A DNA stretch of 37,283 bases from an uncultured Opitutia bacterium (GTDB taxonomy: Bacteria > Verrucomicrobiota > Verrucomicrobiia > Opitutales > CAJWYM01), in contig CAJWYM010000036.1 in assembly GCA_913049555.1 (NCBI GenBank), positions 1-37,283 of the forward strand. The letters run 5' to 3'. Positions 6,910 through 15,715 of this stretch are shown one piece after another (position 1 is the first letter of the stretch; every line of letters begins with the position of its first letter). Below the pieces are notes generated by a model, which saw nothing but the letters and a program-made list of their open reading frames with translations, was not told the DNA's origin and did no database searches. Made by a program: the position numbers and the translations under genes.

Positions 6910-9315
6910 TTAATGGTTGGATTGAAAAGTTTTTTTCTGAGCCTGATTTTTTAGTTCAATCCATCGATCCCATTCATAGTGGGGAGCTTGCACGATTGTA
7001 TTTAGAAGATTCTTCCATTCGATGTGTCCACGCTCAATATCCCCTAATTTTAATTCGTGGTTTACGAAATTCAGTAAATTGCCTTGATTTTCTGCAGCAG
7101 CATGAATGATTTCTGCGGCTCCCTCTCCGTATTCTAAAGGGAGTCCTTTTTTTAAATAACTTTCTATATTACAATGCCCATACTTTTCTCGACAGTTATT
7201 TGCCAGACGATCACTGCTTCCTGAGTTTTCTGTAAATCTGTAGCCTGCTCGCATGTTGGCAAGATCCCAAATAAGATCTCTGATCGGGTAAGTTTCGTCA
7301 GAGAGAGCCGCTGCAATTGCCAGACCTTCTCCATGATTGAAAAAAGAAAAAATCAACCCCGTTCGAGTTGGGAAACCGTCCTCATCAATCAGTCCAAATG
7401 CAAACCACTTTTCTGCCGTACTTTTGGGCTCTTTCTGAGGTTGTGAATCCCCCAGAAGTTGTTGAAAATTCATTCCATGATTTTCGCGAGTCCTCTGAGG
7501 AGGATTGATAAGAACTTTTCCAGTTTCGTCTCGAACCCCGAACACTGGAGAGTCTGAAAAATCAAGTCTTGCATAAATTAAATTCCCTTTTTCATGAAGC
7601 ATTTTGACCTTTGCGCCATGAGTCAACTGTGGGATTTTAGGAATTAGTTTTGTTTCAAAAATTTTAAATGGGCATTTTTTACCAACAATGGTTTTGTTTC
7701 TGGGCAATAATTTTTGCTTTTTTAAATTTTGATAAAACCATTTTGTTAGAAAAATAGAGTCCTCATTAGACTCCTCTGGAAATTTAGCGAGTGGAATTTC
7801 ACGGCCATAAAGCTGAACTTTATTATTTTTAAATTTACAAAGATTGCCTATTCTTAAATCTTTTAAAATCTTTGGAATTTGAAGCGCTGGAATATATTTG
7901 TCCTCGTGGTAAATAAATGCAGATCCAGCGGTGGTTTGCGTCGGTCCCTTTTTCCTTTCCCAGACCCCATTGGAGTTGAGAATTTCCAAAACTTCATTGT
8001 TGGAGCTTAAGTCGGATTTTTTTAAAATTTGTTTGGGCTGCAAAGCTAATTTTTCTGCTCTATTCAACTTTAGGAATGCTCCAAGTCCAATCGGTTTCAT
8101 TTGGTCTGAGTATAACTTATGAATGAGATCTCGGAGGGATTGAACGGGATCTAAGTGGCTCTCTTTCGCTCTTTGAAGCAGATGAATGAAAGAAGGCCAA
8201 TCAATTTGATTTTGACCGATCAGCTTAATGGGCCTGCCTTCTCTCAATGAAGGTTTTCCTGGAGAGGTTAGGATGTATCCTTTATCATCAAAACCACGTC
8301 TTCCGGCACGACCAAACATCTGAAGCAACTCATCCGGCCGGAGATTGTGATGGTATTCTCCCTGTCGATATTCACGATCAATAATGAGAACAGACCTCAT
8401 GGAAAAATTAATCCCAGCACCCAATCCTGTAGTAGCGACTACAACTTGAAGTTCCCCTTTTTTAGCGAGCGGTTCAATCAGTCTGGCTCTTTGTAGATAA
8501 TTCAATCCACTGTGGTGATAGGCAACACGTTTTTTTAACATGCTTGAAAGTCCATGCCTAGCCATTTTTTTATGTTCGGGCTTTAGAACTAGGGGGACAG
8601 AGGGATTCAAAGCTTCCTCTAATTCCTTTGCAAGCTGCTCACTGACATGACGTTTAGGAGCAAAAACCAGAATGGGTCCCAAATCATTTTTAAGAGCCTT
8701 AATAAGTGATTTTACCCAATAATTTCGAACATTTTTAGGCACCGATCCCTTGAGGGCTTCTAACTGAACTTCCTCTTGCGGAACTGGTCTCTCGTGGTGT
8801 AGAACGATGCCTGCATCTCTACCGTTTTTTTGCAACCACCCTTGAATGTCTTTTGGATTTCCAACACTGCCGCTCATCAAGAGCAATTGAGTTGTCCTAG
8901 GTGCCGCTGCAATTGCAAGCTCATAATTCAAACCTCGGTTGGAATCGTTGAGCATCTGATATTCATCAATCACCAATAAGTTGGGCCCTCTTCCTTCCAA
9001 AAGATTTCTTTTTTGGGTCTCCAAAGTAGCTACTAATACAGGAGCTTCAAGGTTCACAGAAACATCTCCTGTGCAGAGCCCTACATTCCAATTTCTTTTT
9101 TGCCATTCATAGAGTTTATCATTGGCTAAAGCCCGAGTAGGGACTGTAAAAATGGCTTTTCCTTTGAGGATTCTGTTTTCAACCAACCATTCAAAAATAA
9201 ATGTTTTTCCCGCTCCTGTAGGCGCATGAAGAACGACATCTTTTCCCATTTTAAGCAACTGGATAGCCTCTTGCTGCCATTTATCTGGGATAAGGATGTT
9301 GTTTGAGTTTTTCAT
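6910..9315 (-). CDS. Ski2-like superfamily 2 DExH helicase
   Basis: An 801-aa ATP-dependent RNA/DNA helicase when started at the ATG at 9315. A longer frame from 9405 adds 30 residues that look unrelated. Motifs in order: Q-like DKWQQEAI, Walker A APTGAGKTF (31-39), motif Ia PTRALANDK, Walker B with DEYQ (117-120) in place of the usual DEVH, SGS motif III, LVFAPKR motif IV, VATTGLGAGINF motif V and QMFGRAGRRGFD motif VI. The FGRAGRRGFD signature and spacing are those of Ski2/Mtr4/Hel308-like proteins. The C-terminal 400 residues are not recognised beyond helical and strand-rich composition. The substrate is unknown; RNA turnover or recombination repair are both possible. It stands alone between sizeable gaps. 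Confidence 0.85.
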   Translation of the reverse strand: MKNSNNILIPDKWQQEAIQLLKMGKDVVLHAPTGAGKTFIFEWLVENRILKGKAIFTVPTRALANDKLYEWQKRNWNVGLCTGDVSVNLEAPVLVATLETQKRNLLEGRGPNLLVIDEYQMLNDSNRGLNYELAIAAAPRTTQLLLMSGSVGNPKDIQGWLQKNGRDAGIVLHHERPVPQEEVQLEALKGSVPKNVRNYWVKSLIKALKNDLGPILVFAPKRHVSEQLAKELEEALNPSVPLVLKPEHKKMARHGLSSMLKKRVAYHHSGLNYLQRARLIEPLAKKGELQVVVATTGLGAGINFSMRSVLIIDREYRQGEYHHNLRPDELLQMFGRAGRRGFDDKGYILTSPGKPSLREGRPIKLIGQNQIDWPSFIHLLQRAKESHLDPVQSLRDLIHKLYSDQMKPIGLGAFLKLNRAEKLALQPKQILKKSDLSSNNEVLEILNSNGVWERKKGPTQTTAGSAFIYHEDKYIPALQIPKILKDLRIGNLCKFKNNKVQLYGREIPLAKFPEESNEDSIFLTKWFYQNLKKQKLLPRNKTIVGKKCPFKIFETKLIPKIPQLTHGAKVKMLHEKGNLIYARLDFSDSPVFGVRDETGKVLINPPQRTRENHGMNFQQLLGDSQPQKEPKSTAEKWFAFGLIDEDGFPTRTGLIFSFFNHGEGLAIAAALSDETYPIRDLIWDLANMRAGYRFTENSGSSDRLANNCREKYGHCNIESYLKKGLPLEYGEGAAEIIHAAAENQGNLLNFVNHELKLGDIERGHIEWKNLLNTIVQAPHYEWDRWIELKNQAQKKTFQSNH

Positions 9316-9608
9316 AGACCTGATAGAGACCCAGTAAATCACAAAATTGCAAAAAGTAGAACTCATTAATCCATGAACAAGCTTATGCAAAAATTCTGCG
9401 AACATCCCTTCTCGAACAAGTAGACAGATTTTAAAACGCGGGTTCTTTACTGGCCCGCAATAAAAGCAGAGATCTTAACTATGAACGACTCGCAAAATGA
9501 AAACATTTGGCTTCAACTGCATTTTTTCAGCTGCAGTAAACGCAGTCTTCCTTAAAAAGCATAAAAAGTGAGGATCGTTTTTATGGTATTTGCTTCGTTT
9601 TCTTTTTC

Positions 9609-11486
9609 TTATTCAACTTCGGAGATGTAATTGAGAATTTTCACGAAAGAGGCTCCCGGATTGGCCATGTCGGATTCAAGGCGACGTTTTGCTTTCCAGA
9701 GTTGTCTGACCCGGGCACGCTGTTCAGGTTTGATACTGGCCATGACCTTTTCGACGTAGGCCTGGTGACTTTTTCCTTGGTAGTCCTCTGGAAGGGAGTT
9801 TTTGTCGATGCGAGCAAGGAGCTTAGGAATATCAGTGTCGGGTTCTTTAGTGGCAGAAAGCTTCGGTTTCTTTTCTTGGGACTCTTTCAGATGTAGGGAG
9901 TCCCACTTTTGGAGAAACCAATCCTTAGACCGTGGCGATTGGGTTTCTCGGGGGCCTTTCGCAACTGTCTGTTCCTCAGAAGTGACATATTCTGGTCCAT
10001 CAGTCATGACACTTTTGTAGATTTGGTTGGCCTGCTTTTTCATTTTTGCAATGAGTTTAGGGTGCTCTTTTGTAATGTCGTTTTGCTGACCGAGATCCTT
10101 CGAGAGGTCAAACAGCTCAACCCGATCGATGCCTCCCTTTTTCATAAGTGGGATCGAAGCTTCATTGAAGTAAAACAAGGACCGAAATTCATCGCGCAGG
10201 TGGTTGGCTTCGGGATTGGTAAATTGTCCGTTGAACATGCGGGAACGAAGATCCAATCCGCCTAACTCCTTCTGAAGGTCGTCTCCGAGGGCTAATTTTG
10301 TCTGCTTCAGCAAGCGGTTCGCATTAGCATTGTCAAATGGGAGTCGAACGTTGCTTGTTGCCAAAAGAGTGTAGTTCCCCATGCGAAGTGTTATTTTTTT
10401 TTCGTTCATCCAAAAAAGGGGCTGATGACGTTCAAAAGTTCCTGTGGCGGTGAGCAAAGGAGTCAGGTCCGAACCATCAAGGAAGACGTTCTTAGGTTTC
10501 TCGATGTCAAGAAGCCCACAAAGGGTCGGAAGCAGATCAACGGCTCCTGCAGGCTCTTTCTCAACTTGATTGCCGAGGATCTTTGATTTCCAGAAGAAAA
10601 TGCCCGGCACCCGGTGGCCGCCTTCATGATGAGATCCTTTTTTACCACGCAGTTCCCCGCTTCGCTCCTGTCGATAGCTGCCATTGTCAGAGGAGAAATG
10701 AATGATTGTGTTATCAAGTTCACCGAGTGCTTCTAGCTTAGCAATCAGCCTCGCGATCGCACGGTCCGTATTGTCAATAGTCCCGTTGTAGATCGCAGCC
10801 TGATCGTTGAGTGCACCATACTTCAAGACGATTTTTTCTGGAGCTGCAAGGACGGCGTGAGGTTCATTGAACCAGATATTGATGAAAAAGGGAACGTCGG
10901 TGTCACTTTTATCGATCCAATCAATGGCTTCTTCAACGACAAGCTGGCAAGAGTAGCCATTCATGGGCCCAACGGATGTGCCGTTGCGCAGAAAGTTAGT
11001 GGGATCTTTATGACTGGGATGAGCTCCATTGACCAAGGCGAACCAGTAGTCAAATCCATGCTCGCTCGGAGTGGGGTTGTCACGATTGTGAGTCGGCATG
11101 CCAAGATGCCATTTACCAAAGTGAGCGGTTCTGTAGCCCTGGTCCTTAAGAACTTCGGCGATCGTTCTTTCACTTCGAAGTAGATGCATTTTGTGGCGCT
11201 TTTCATTGAGGACAGAATAAACTCCCGCACGGATGTGGTTGCGGCCAGTGAGAAAAGTGGCTCGCGATGGGGAGCAAACCGGAGCACCGGAGTGAAAGTC
11301 AGTGAAGCGAACGCCATCTGCAGCCAACTTGTCCAGCGTGGGGGTCTTGACTGGACCTCCGTAACAGGCGAGGTCGCGGTATCCGAGATCGTCAACGAGT
11401 AGGGTCACGACGTTTGGCGGTTTGTCTTTGCCGAAAACAGGACAAAGCAGAAGGAGGGCGAATAAAATTGTGAAAATAGATTGCAT
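9609..11486 (-). CDS. Secreted sulfatase, formylglycine (Cys) type
   Basis: A 625-aa type I sulfatase of the alkaline-phosphatase fold, hydrolysing sulfate esters, probably on sulfated polysaccharides. A signal peptide (MQSIFTILFALLLLCPVFG) is followed by NVVTLLVDDLGYRDLACYGG with the metal-binding Asp32/Asp33. The activation motif APVCSPSRATFLTGR puts Cys71 at the formylglycine position. FGKWHLG and IHFSSDNGS supply further active-site residues. GKKGSHHEGGHRVPGIFFW is typical of the GALNS/arylsulfatase A group. It needs a formylglycine-generating enzyme, which is not in this window. Base composition is unlike the neighbours: I counted 34 G+C of 60 at 9661-9720 and 32 of 60 at 11041-11100, against 16 of 60 at 7681-7740. 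This suggests recent acquisition. The substrate cannot be named. Confidence 0.92.
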   Translation of the reverse strand: MQSIFTILFALLLLCPVFGKDKPPNVVTLLVDDLGYRDLACYGGPVKTPTLDKLAADGVRFTDFHSGAPVCSPSRATFLTGRNHIRAGVYSVLNEKRHKMHLLRSERTIAEVLKDQGYRTAHFGKWHLGMPTHNRDNPTPSEHGFDYWFALVNGAHPSHKDPTNFLRNGTSVGPMNGYSCQLVVEEAIDWIDKSDTDVPFFINIWFNEPHAVLAAPEKIVLKYGALNDQAAIYNGTIDNTDRAIARLIAKLEALGELDNTIIHFSSDNGSYRQERSGELRGKKGSHHEGGHRVPGIFFWKSKILGNQVEKEPAGAVDLLPTLCGLLDIEKPKNVFLDGSDLTPLLTATGTFERHQPLFWMNEKKITLRMGNYTLLATSNVRLPFDNANANRLLKQTKLALGDDLQKELGGLDLRSRMFNGQFTNPEANHLRDEFRSLFYFNEASIPLMKKGGIDRVELFDLSKDLGQQNDITKEHPKLIAKMKKQANQIYKSVMTDGPEYVTSEEQTVAKGPRETQSPRSKDWFLQKWDSLHLKESQEKKPKLSATKEPDTDIPKLLARIDKNSLPEDYQGKSHQAYVEKVMASIKPEQRARVRQLWKAKRRLESDMANPGASFVKILNYISEVE

Positions 11487-11554
11487 GGTACTTCTTTGAG
11501 GAAGTATTTAATTTAGATCCATAATTTCAAAAGATCAAGAATAGCGGCTTCATT

Positions 11555-11659
11555 TTATTCTTTTCTGGTGGCATCCAAGTGCGGCGCATATTTCTTAGGA
11601 AGCCTCTTTTTCAATTCCGCCTTCGCTCTTTTGACGAGCCTTGAGCCATGCGCTGTCAA
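11555..11659 (-). CDS. Possible 34-aa ORF or gene remnant
   Basis: Just after the Gfo/Idh/MocA stop, the minus strand has a TTG-initiated frame reading MTAHGSRLVKRAKAELKKR and ending in APHLDATRKE. It is basic and amphipathic. It could be a tiny gene at the end of the ThuA-oxidoreductase unit or the C-terminal scrap of a lost gene. No Shine-Dalgarno is evident. Like the sulfatase beside it, it looks richer in G+C than the oxidoreductase. Weakly supported. Confidence 0.2.
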   Translation of the reverse strand: MTAHGSRLVKRAKAELKKRLPKKYAPHLDATRKE

Positions 11660-11665
11660 TCGATC

Positions 11666-12724
11666 TCAATCACAAAGATCTAGAGCGACTTTCCTCCCTT
11701 GTTCATTGGATTCAATAGAGGCATCAATAATCTTTTGGATTTCAGCTCCTCTTTTAAAATCAGAAGAATCCTGAACACCCGTTTGAATTCCCTTAATAAA
11801 ACGTTTGAAATTGTTGAGAGATTTTGGAGCTTTGATTGATTTCCAAGTGTGATTGATCAATGCTTTGTCTCCAGAGCAGAGTTGCAATTCATCCATAGAC
11901 TTTGATAAATCAATCTCAATACCTCCCTTTGTACCATAGATACTGACTTTAACAGTATTCGCATGACCAGAGGCCCATCGAGTGGATTGGATGGTTCCCA
12001 TAGCACCGTTCTCAAATTCAACGGTGAGCAGGGCAGAGTCATTTGCATCCAAAGTATACTCCTTCCATTTTCCATTTTCTCCTTTGGGAAAATGAGTTAA
12101 ATTTGCTTGAACAGTCTCAATTTTACCAACTGGATAGGAGGCGAAATCAATAATATGAACACCGACATCTCCCAAAACCCCTTTGCTACCATGAGCCGTT
12201 GACATTCGCCAAAGCCAAGCAGGATTGTCATGCCATCCCCCCCAAGAAAAATTGTTACACCAAGATTGTAGGTAGGAGGCATCCACGTGACGTACTTCAC
12301 CAATTTTTCCAGATTCAATCAATTTTTTAGCTTTTTGAACAACGGGTGCGGCTCGATAAGAAAGATTCACCATATTTATCAATCCACTCTCTTTAGCTAC
12401 CTCAGCCATCTCTAGAGCATCTTGATAATTCTCAGCCAATGGCTTTTCGCAAAAAACATGCTTCCCTGCTTTTAGTGCCTGAATAGAAATTTCTTTGTGA
12501 AATCGATCTGGGGTTACATTGCATATCGCATCTAAACTCGGATCTGCTAACATTTCATCCAAAGTTTGGAAGGTTTTATTAATACTGTGTTTCGCACAAA
12601 AAAGATCCAACGACTCGAGGTTCAAATCAAAAGCACAATACAATGCGACTCCCCGAATTTTTCCCATCATGATTGCATGTTGATTGGCCATCATGCCTGT
12701 TCCAACAATACCCACTCGAATCAT
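11666..12724 (-). CDS. Gfo/Idh/MocA-family NAD(P)-dependent oxidoreductase
   Basis: A 352-aa cytoplasmic sugar or polyol dehydrogenase. The N-terminal Rossmann fold opens MIRVGIVGTGMMA with the dinucleotide loop. CEKPLA at 92-97 carries the conserved Lys94-Pro of the family. The C-terminal alpha/beta domain has GDVGVHIIDFA (185-195) with Asp186 and His190 at the usual catalytic positions. The start ATG overlaps the ThuA-like stop in an ATGA, so the pair is translationally coupled. Together they probably modify and break down a specific sugar. Fusions and pairs of ThuA with this family are common in polysaccharide-degrading bacteria. The exact substrate is not visible. Confidence 0.88.
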   Translation of the reverse strand: MIRVGIVGTGMMANQHAIMMGKIRGVALYCAFDLNLESLDLFCAKHSINKTFQTLDEMLADPSLDAICNVTPDRFHKEISIQALKAGKHVFCEKPLAENYQDALEMAEVAKESGLINMVNLSYRAAPVVQKAKKLIESGKIGEVRHVDASYLQSWCNNFSWGGWHDNPAWLWRMSTAHGSKGVLGDVGVHIIDFASYPVGKIETVQANLTHFPKGENGKWKEYTLDANDSALLTVEFENGAMGTIQSTRWASGHANTVKVSIYGTKGGIEIDLSKSMDELQLCSGDKALINHTWKSIKAPKSLNNFKRFIKGIQTGVQDSSDFKRGAEIQKIIDASIESNEQGRKVALDLCD

Positions 12725-13452
12725 TTATCAACTCCTATAGTTTCTATGCTTTCAGGAATATTAGGACAACTGGCATCGCTGTCTGATTTAAAACTCTTGG
12801 CCCAATGAACTCCGTTACTGATGACTTTTTGCACATTTAAATCGTAATAGATCGGGTAGGTCTCGTGGCCTGGGCGGAAGTAAAAAATCTTCCCTCTGCC
12901 TCGTCTCCAACAAGCTCCGCTTCGAAAGACTTCACCGCCCTCAAACCAAGAAATAAAAACAAGCTCGTCTGGCTCAGGAATATCAAAAGGTTCTCCATAC
13001 ATCTCTGTATTTTGCAACTCAATATAAGAGCCTAAACCTTGAGAGATTGGATGAGAGGGATTTACGTTCCAAAGTCTTTCTTTTTCTCCAGCCTCCCTCC
13101 ATGAAAGCGTGCAACCAGTTCCTAAAGTTTTGATAAAGATTTTCGCAAAATGAGCAGAATGCAAAGCAACCAATCCTAAACCCCTTAAAATGTATTTATG
13201 GATTCTTTCAACAATCTCGTTTTGAACTTCTCCATGAGCCATGTGTCCCCACCAAATGAGAACATCAGCCCATTCTAGGTTTTCAACACTGCATCCGTGC
13301 TCAAAATCATCCAGGGTGACTGTTCGAACCTCCATCCCATTTTTTTCAAGAAATCCAGCAATCACGGTGTGTATTCCATCAGGATAAATTTCCTTGGGTT
13401 TGCTATTAGCACGCTTTTCATGCCGAAACTCATTCCAAATTAAAACATTCAT
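12721..13452 (-). CDS. ThuA-like protein (trehalose-utilisation family)
   Basis: I choose the ATG at 13452, giving 243 aa that start directly with the first beta strand, MNVLIWNEFRHE. An 18-residue longer frame starting at 13506 has no family support. The glutamine-amidotransferase-like fold is seen in YPDGIHTVIAGFLEKNGMEV, EWADVLIWWGHMAHG, GLGLVALHSAHFAKIF and RGRGKIFYFRPGHETYPIYYD. These are the classic ThuA blocks, including the histidines of HSAH and PGHE. ThuA proteins act in disaccharide catabolism with a partner oxidoreductase, and here the next gene is exactly such a partner with a 4-bp overlap. The chemistry in this organism is inferred from the pairing. Confidence 0.85.
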   Translation of the reverse strand: MNVLIWNEFRHEKRANSKPKEIYPDGIHTVIAGFLEKNGMEVRTVTLDDFEHGCSVENLEWADVLIWWGHMAHGEVQNEIVERIHKYILRGLGLVALHSAHFAKIFIKTLGTGCTLSWREAGEKERLWNVNPSHPISQGLGSYIELQNTEMYGEPFDIPEPDELVFISWFEGGEVFRSGACWRRGRGKIFYFRPGHETYPIYYDLNVQKVISNGVHWAKSFKSDSDASCPNIPESIETIGVDK

Positions 13453-13674
13453 AAAAGGGATCCAGGGGTTCGTGTGGATTAATAAAACATACAGAATTAA
13501 ATCCAAAATAAAGGTTTCTTTCGTAATGAAAAGAAAAATCTATTTTATTAGAGATTCTATTTTTAAAAGGGCCATTATGCTCAAGTGGAAAACAAACTAA
13601 AATTTATGAAAATAAAATTTGTTTATTCTTTAAATAGATCTATGTTAATGATTTAAATCAAAACACGGGCTCCT

Positions 13675-14031
13675 ATGAATGATTCTAAACATGAAACCCA
13701 CACACACAAACATGGTAAAGATTGTGGACACACGGCTATCCAACACAACGGCCACATTGATTACCTTCACGATGGTCACCTTCATCATCCATGCGGAGAA
13801 AATCAGGTGGAGGAACATGTGATTGAAGTGACGGATATCAACCCAGATGTCTGCACACCCGATCCCCAATGCCAATGTCATGAAACAGGACATGTTCATG
13901 GACCAGGATGCGGTCATGAAGCCATTCCTCATGGCGACCATATAGATTATATTGTAGAAGGACGCCTTCATCATCCCCATGGAGACCATTGTGATGACCA
14001 TGGACCCATTCAGCTAGTCTCTTTCAATTGA
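13675..14031 (+). CDS. His/Cys-rich internally duplicated metal-binding protein
   Basis: A 118-aa soluble protein with about two dozen His plus several Cys. Two tandem copies of one unit are visible: HGKDCGHTAIQHNGHIDYL followed by HDGHLHHPCG, and HGPGCGHEAIPHGDHIDYI followed by VEGRLHHPHGDHC. The shared pattern is HGxxCGHxAIxHxxHIDYxxxGxLHHP. This small family is known in Gram-negative bacteria and is thought to buffer or deliver a transition metal such as zinc or nickel. The role is inferred from composition. No signal peptide is visible, so it is probably cytoplasmic. It is transcribed alone. The stretch downstream contains fragments that may derive from a cation transporter. Confidence 0.8.
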   Translation: MNDSKHETHTHKHGKDCGHTAIQHNGHIDYLHDGHLHHPCGENQVEEHVIEVTDINPDVCTPDPQCQCHETGHVHGPGCGHEAIPHGDHIDYIVEGRLHHPHGDHCDDHGPIQLVSFN

Positions 14032-14223
14032 ATTTTCTTATCTTTGTTCTAGTTCAAAATAAGTATACTTTTTAAATAAGAATTGACTAAATATTGAATT
14101 CCATGGTTTGAATGGATTTTGGGTGAGCGCAGCTAAAATCAGTCACATTCAAACAAAATCAGATTCTATTACCATCTACATTGATTTTGACAATAGATGG
14201 ATTTCCAAAGTGGATCCTATGCT

Positions 14224-14267
14224 TACTCCAAGGTAATGAGAATCCTTATTTCCATTACCTTGGAGTA
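14224..14267. repeat. Perfect 15-bp inverted repeat
   Basis: TACTCCAAGGTAATG at 14224-14238 is exactly reverse-complemented at 14253-14267, with a 14-nt loop. It lies about 190 nt past the His-rich gene. No T-run follows, so it is not a standard intrinsic terminator. It may be an RNA processing element, a protein-binding site or the remnant of a small mobile repeat. Confidence 0.7.
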
Positions 14268-14285
14268 GTTTAAACTTGCCTAATT

Positions 14286-14640
14286 ATGAATCAAAGATTC
14301 TTAGTGGGTACTATTGGTCAACACTTAACGAATATTCGATTGAGGAGTGAAGAAAACGGTGCCTTGTCACTAGCTCATATCATTCGGAGGATTTTCGTGG
14401 TTTTCATCCGTATATTTCTGATTTTTATACCTGGACCCAATTGTTGCAATTATTTTCTTCTCAGTAAGTCTTCAAATCCTCAACGAAGCCCTTTCTCTCA
14501 CTTTATTATTGGCCGTTGTTTTAGGTTTATTTTACAGGTCATTCACTAATTATCGTAAATGGAAAACTCAGTCTTTAGGAGATCGATTTTCAAGAACCTG
14601 TTTTATCGATATAAGCAAAAGAAAAAAGGAAACAGAATAA
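14286..14640 (+). pseudogene. Possible decayed membrane-transporter fragment
   Basis: Two frames carry hydrophobic, protein-like segments that do not join. From 14286 one frame reads ALSLAHIIRRIFVVFIRIFLIFIPG. A second frame from about 14422 reads FLYLDPIVAIIFFSVSLQIL and continues for another 50 residues to a stop at 14640. The phrase YLDPIVAII resembles the transmembrane signature of cation-diffusion-facilitator transporters. That would suit the neighbouring His-rich metal protein. The frames need at least one shift, and a stop lies in between, so no intact gene exists. This may be a remnant; confidence is low. Confidence 0.25.
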
Positions 14641-14840
14641 AAAAAGCCTTTTATAGAAGCCATTGCCCTACCCGGAACCCATCTCATTTTATTTGATTTA
14701 TACCGGATTTAATGAGAAATAGAAAATTACGGTTGCTAAATTTTTTAATCGAAACCATGGTCAAATTTTAATTATCCAATTCATTTCCTCTACTTATTTT
14801 TGTTAATTCTGCTTCTAGACTCATCGTCTTGTAATAAACA

Positions 14841-15461
14841 ATGTTATCTTTAGAGACGGCACTCACTTTTGGAATGGCTTCATTTTTTCTTTGTATTGCG
14901 CCGGGCCCAGACAATATTTTCGTTTTAGCTCAATCAGTAATTCACGGCAGAAAAGCTGCAATTTTGGTGACTTTAGGGCTTTGTACTGGATTGATTTTTC
15001 ACACCTCTTTAATTTCTATGGGAATTGCCGCAATTTTCCATTCTTCTGAATTTGCGTTCCATTTCTTAAAGTTCGCTGGGGCTGGATACTTATTATACCT
15101 TGCGTGGAAAGCGTTCCGATCTGAAGAGTTCGAGATTGAGAGTAAAGTTCAGATCAAGCTATCCAAGTTGTATTGTCGAGGAATCATTATGAATGTTACC
15201 AATCCAAAGGTATCTTTGTTCTTTTTAGCTTTTTTGCCTCAATTTATTAGTGAGGATAAGGATTTGCTTACACAACAGGTTTTTCAACTGGGTGCGATCT
15301 TTATATTTGTTACTTTTGTCGTGTTTTGTGCCTTTGGGATCATTGCAGGATATTTAGTGCAATTCCTGCGGAGACATCATAAACATCCATTGATTGTTAG
15401 GAGAATTACAGGATTGCTATTTTTAGGGTTGGCTTTGAGGTTGTTGGTGATGCAACAATAA
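14841..15461 (+). CDS. LysE/RhtB-family amino-acid exporter
   Basis: A 206-aa inner-membrane protein with about six hydrophobic segments, the usual size for RhtB-type exporters. The N-terminal signature CIAPGPDNIFVLAQS and the mid-protein NVTNPKVSLFFLAFLPQF are diagnostic for the family. Members export threonine, homoserine, lysine or other small amino acids to prevent accumulation. The specific substrate is not readable. It is monocistronic, with gaps on both sides and no recognised riboswitch upstream. Confidence 0.92.
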   Translation: MLSLETALTFGMASFFLCIAPGPDNIFVLAQSVIHGRKAAILVTLGLCTGLIFHTSLISMGIAAIFHSSEFAFHFLKFAGAGYLLYLAWKAFRSEEFEIESKVQIKLSKLYCRGIIMNVTNPKVSLFFLAFLPQFISEDKDLLTQQVFQLGAIFIFVTFVVFCAFGIIAGYLVQFLRRHHKHPLIVRRITGLLFLGLALRLLVMQQ

Positions 15462-15715
15462 AACGAAATTGGGTTCCATTCGATTGAGATTGCTGAAAGC
15501 AGTCCAGCTTTTCTTAATTGTCAGCCAACATTCAATGGAACAAAAAAATCAAAAGAAAGAATACATTTCTGTTAGAGGACTAGAAATCCTTAAAAGGATA
15601 AAATAAGGGCTTCAAGTTCCAACCTCTTTGTGAGAAGAAATTTATAGATCGAAATAAAGTTTAGAAAAAGCAGTGTCCAATAAAGCTCTTGGATACAATC
15701 TGTTTTTTATCTTCA

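Noticed and set aside
9910-11402. Several plus-strand and minus-strand ORFs of 70-140 codons inside the sulfatase gene
   Set aside because: They overlap the well-supported sulfatase frame and arise from its higher G+C, which has fewer stop codons.
13645-14001. 118-codon minus-strand ORF opposite the His-rich gene, rich in Met and hydrophobic residues
   Set aside because: It is an antisense shadow: reverse-complemented His codons (CAT/CAC) read as Met/Val. The plus strand has the recognisable repeated metal-binding motif.
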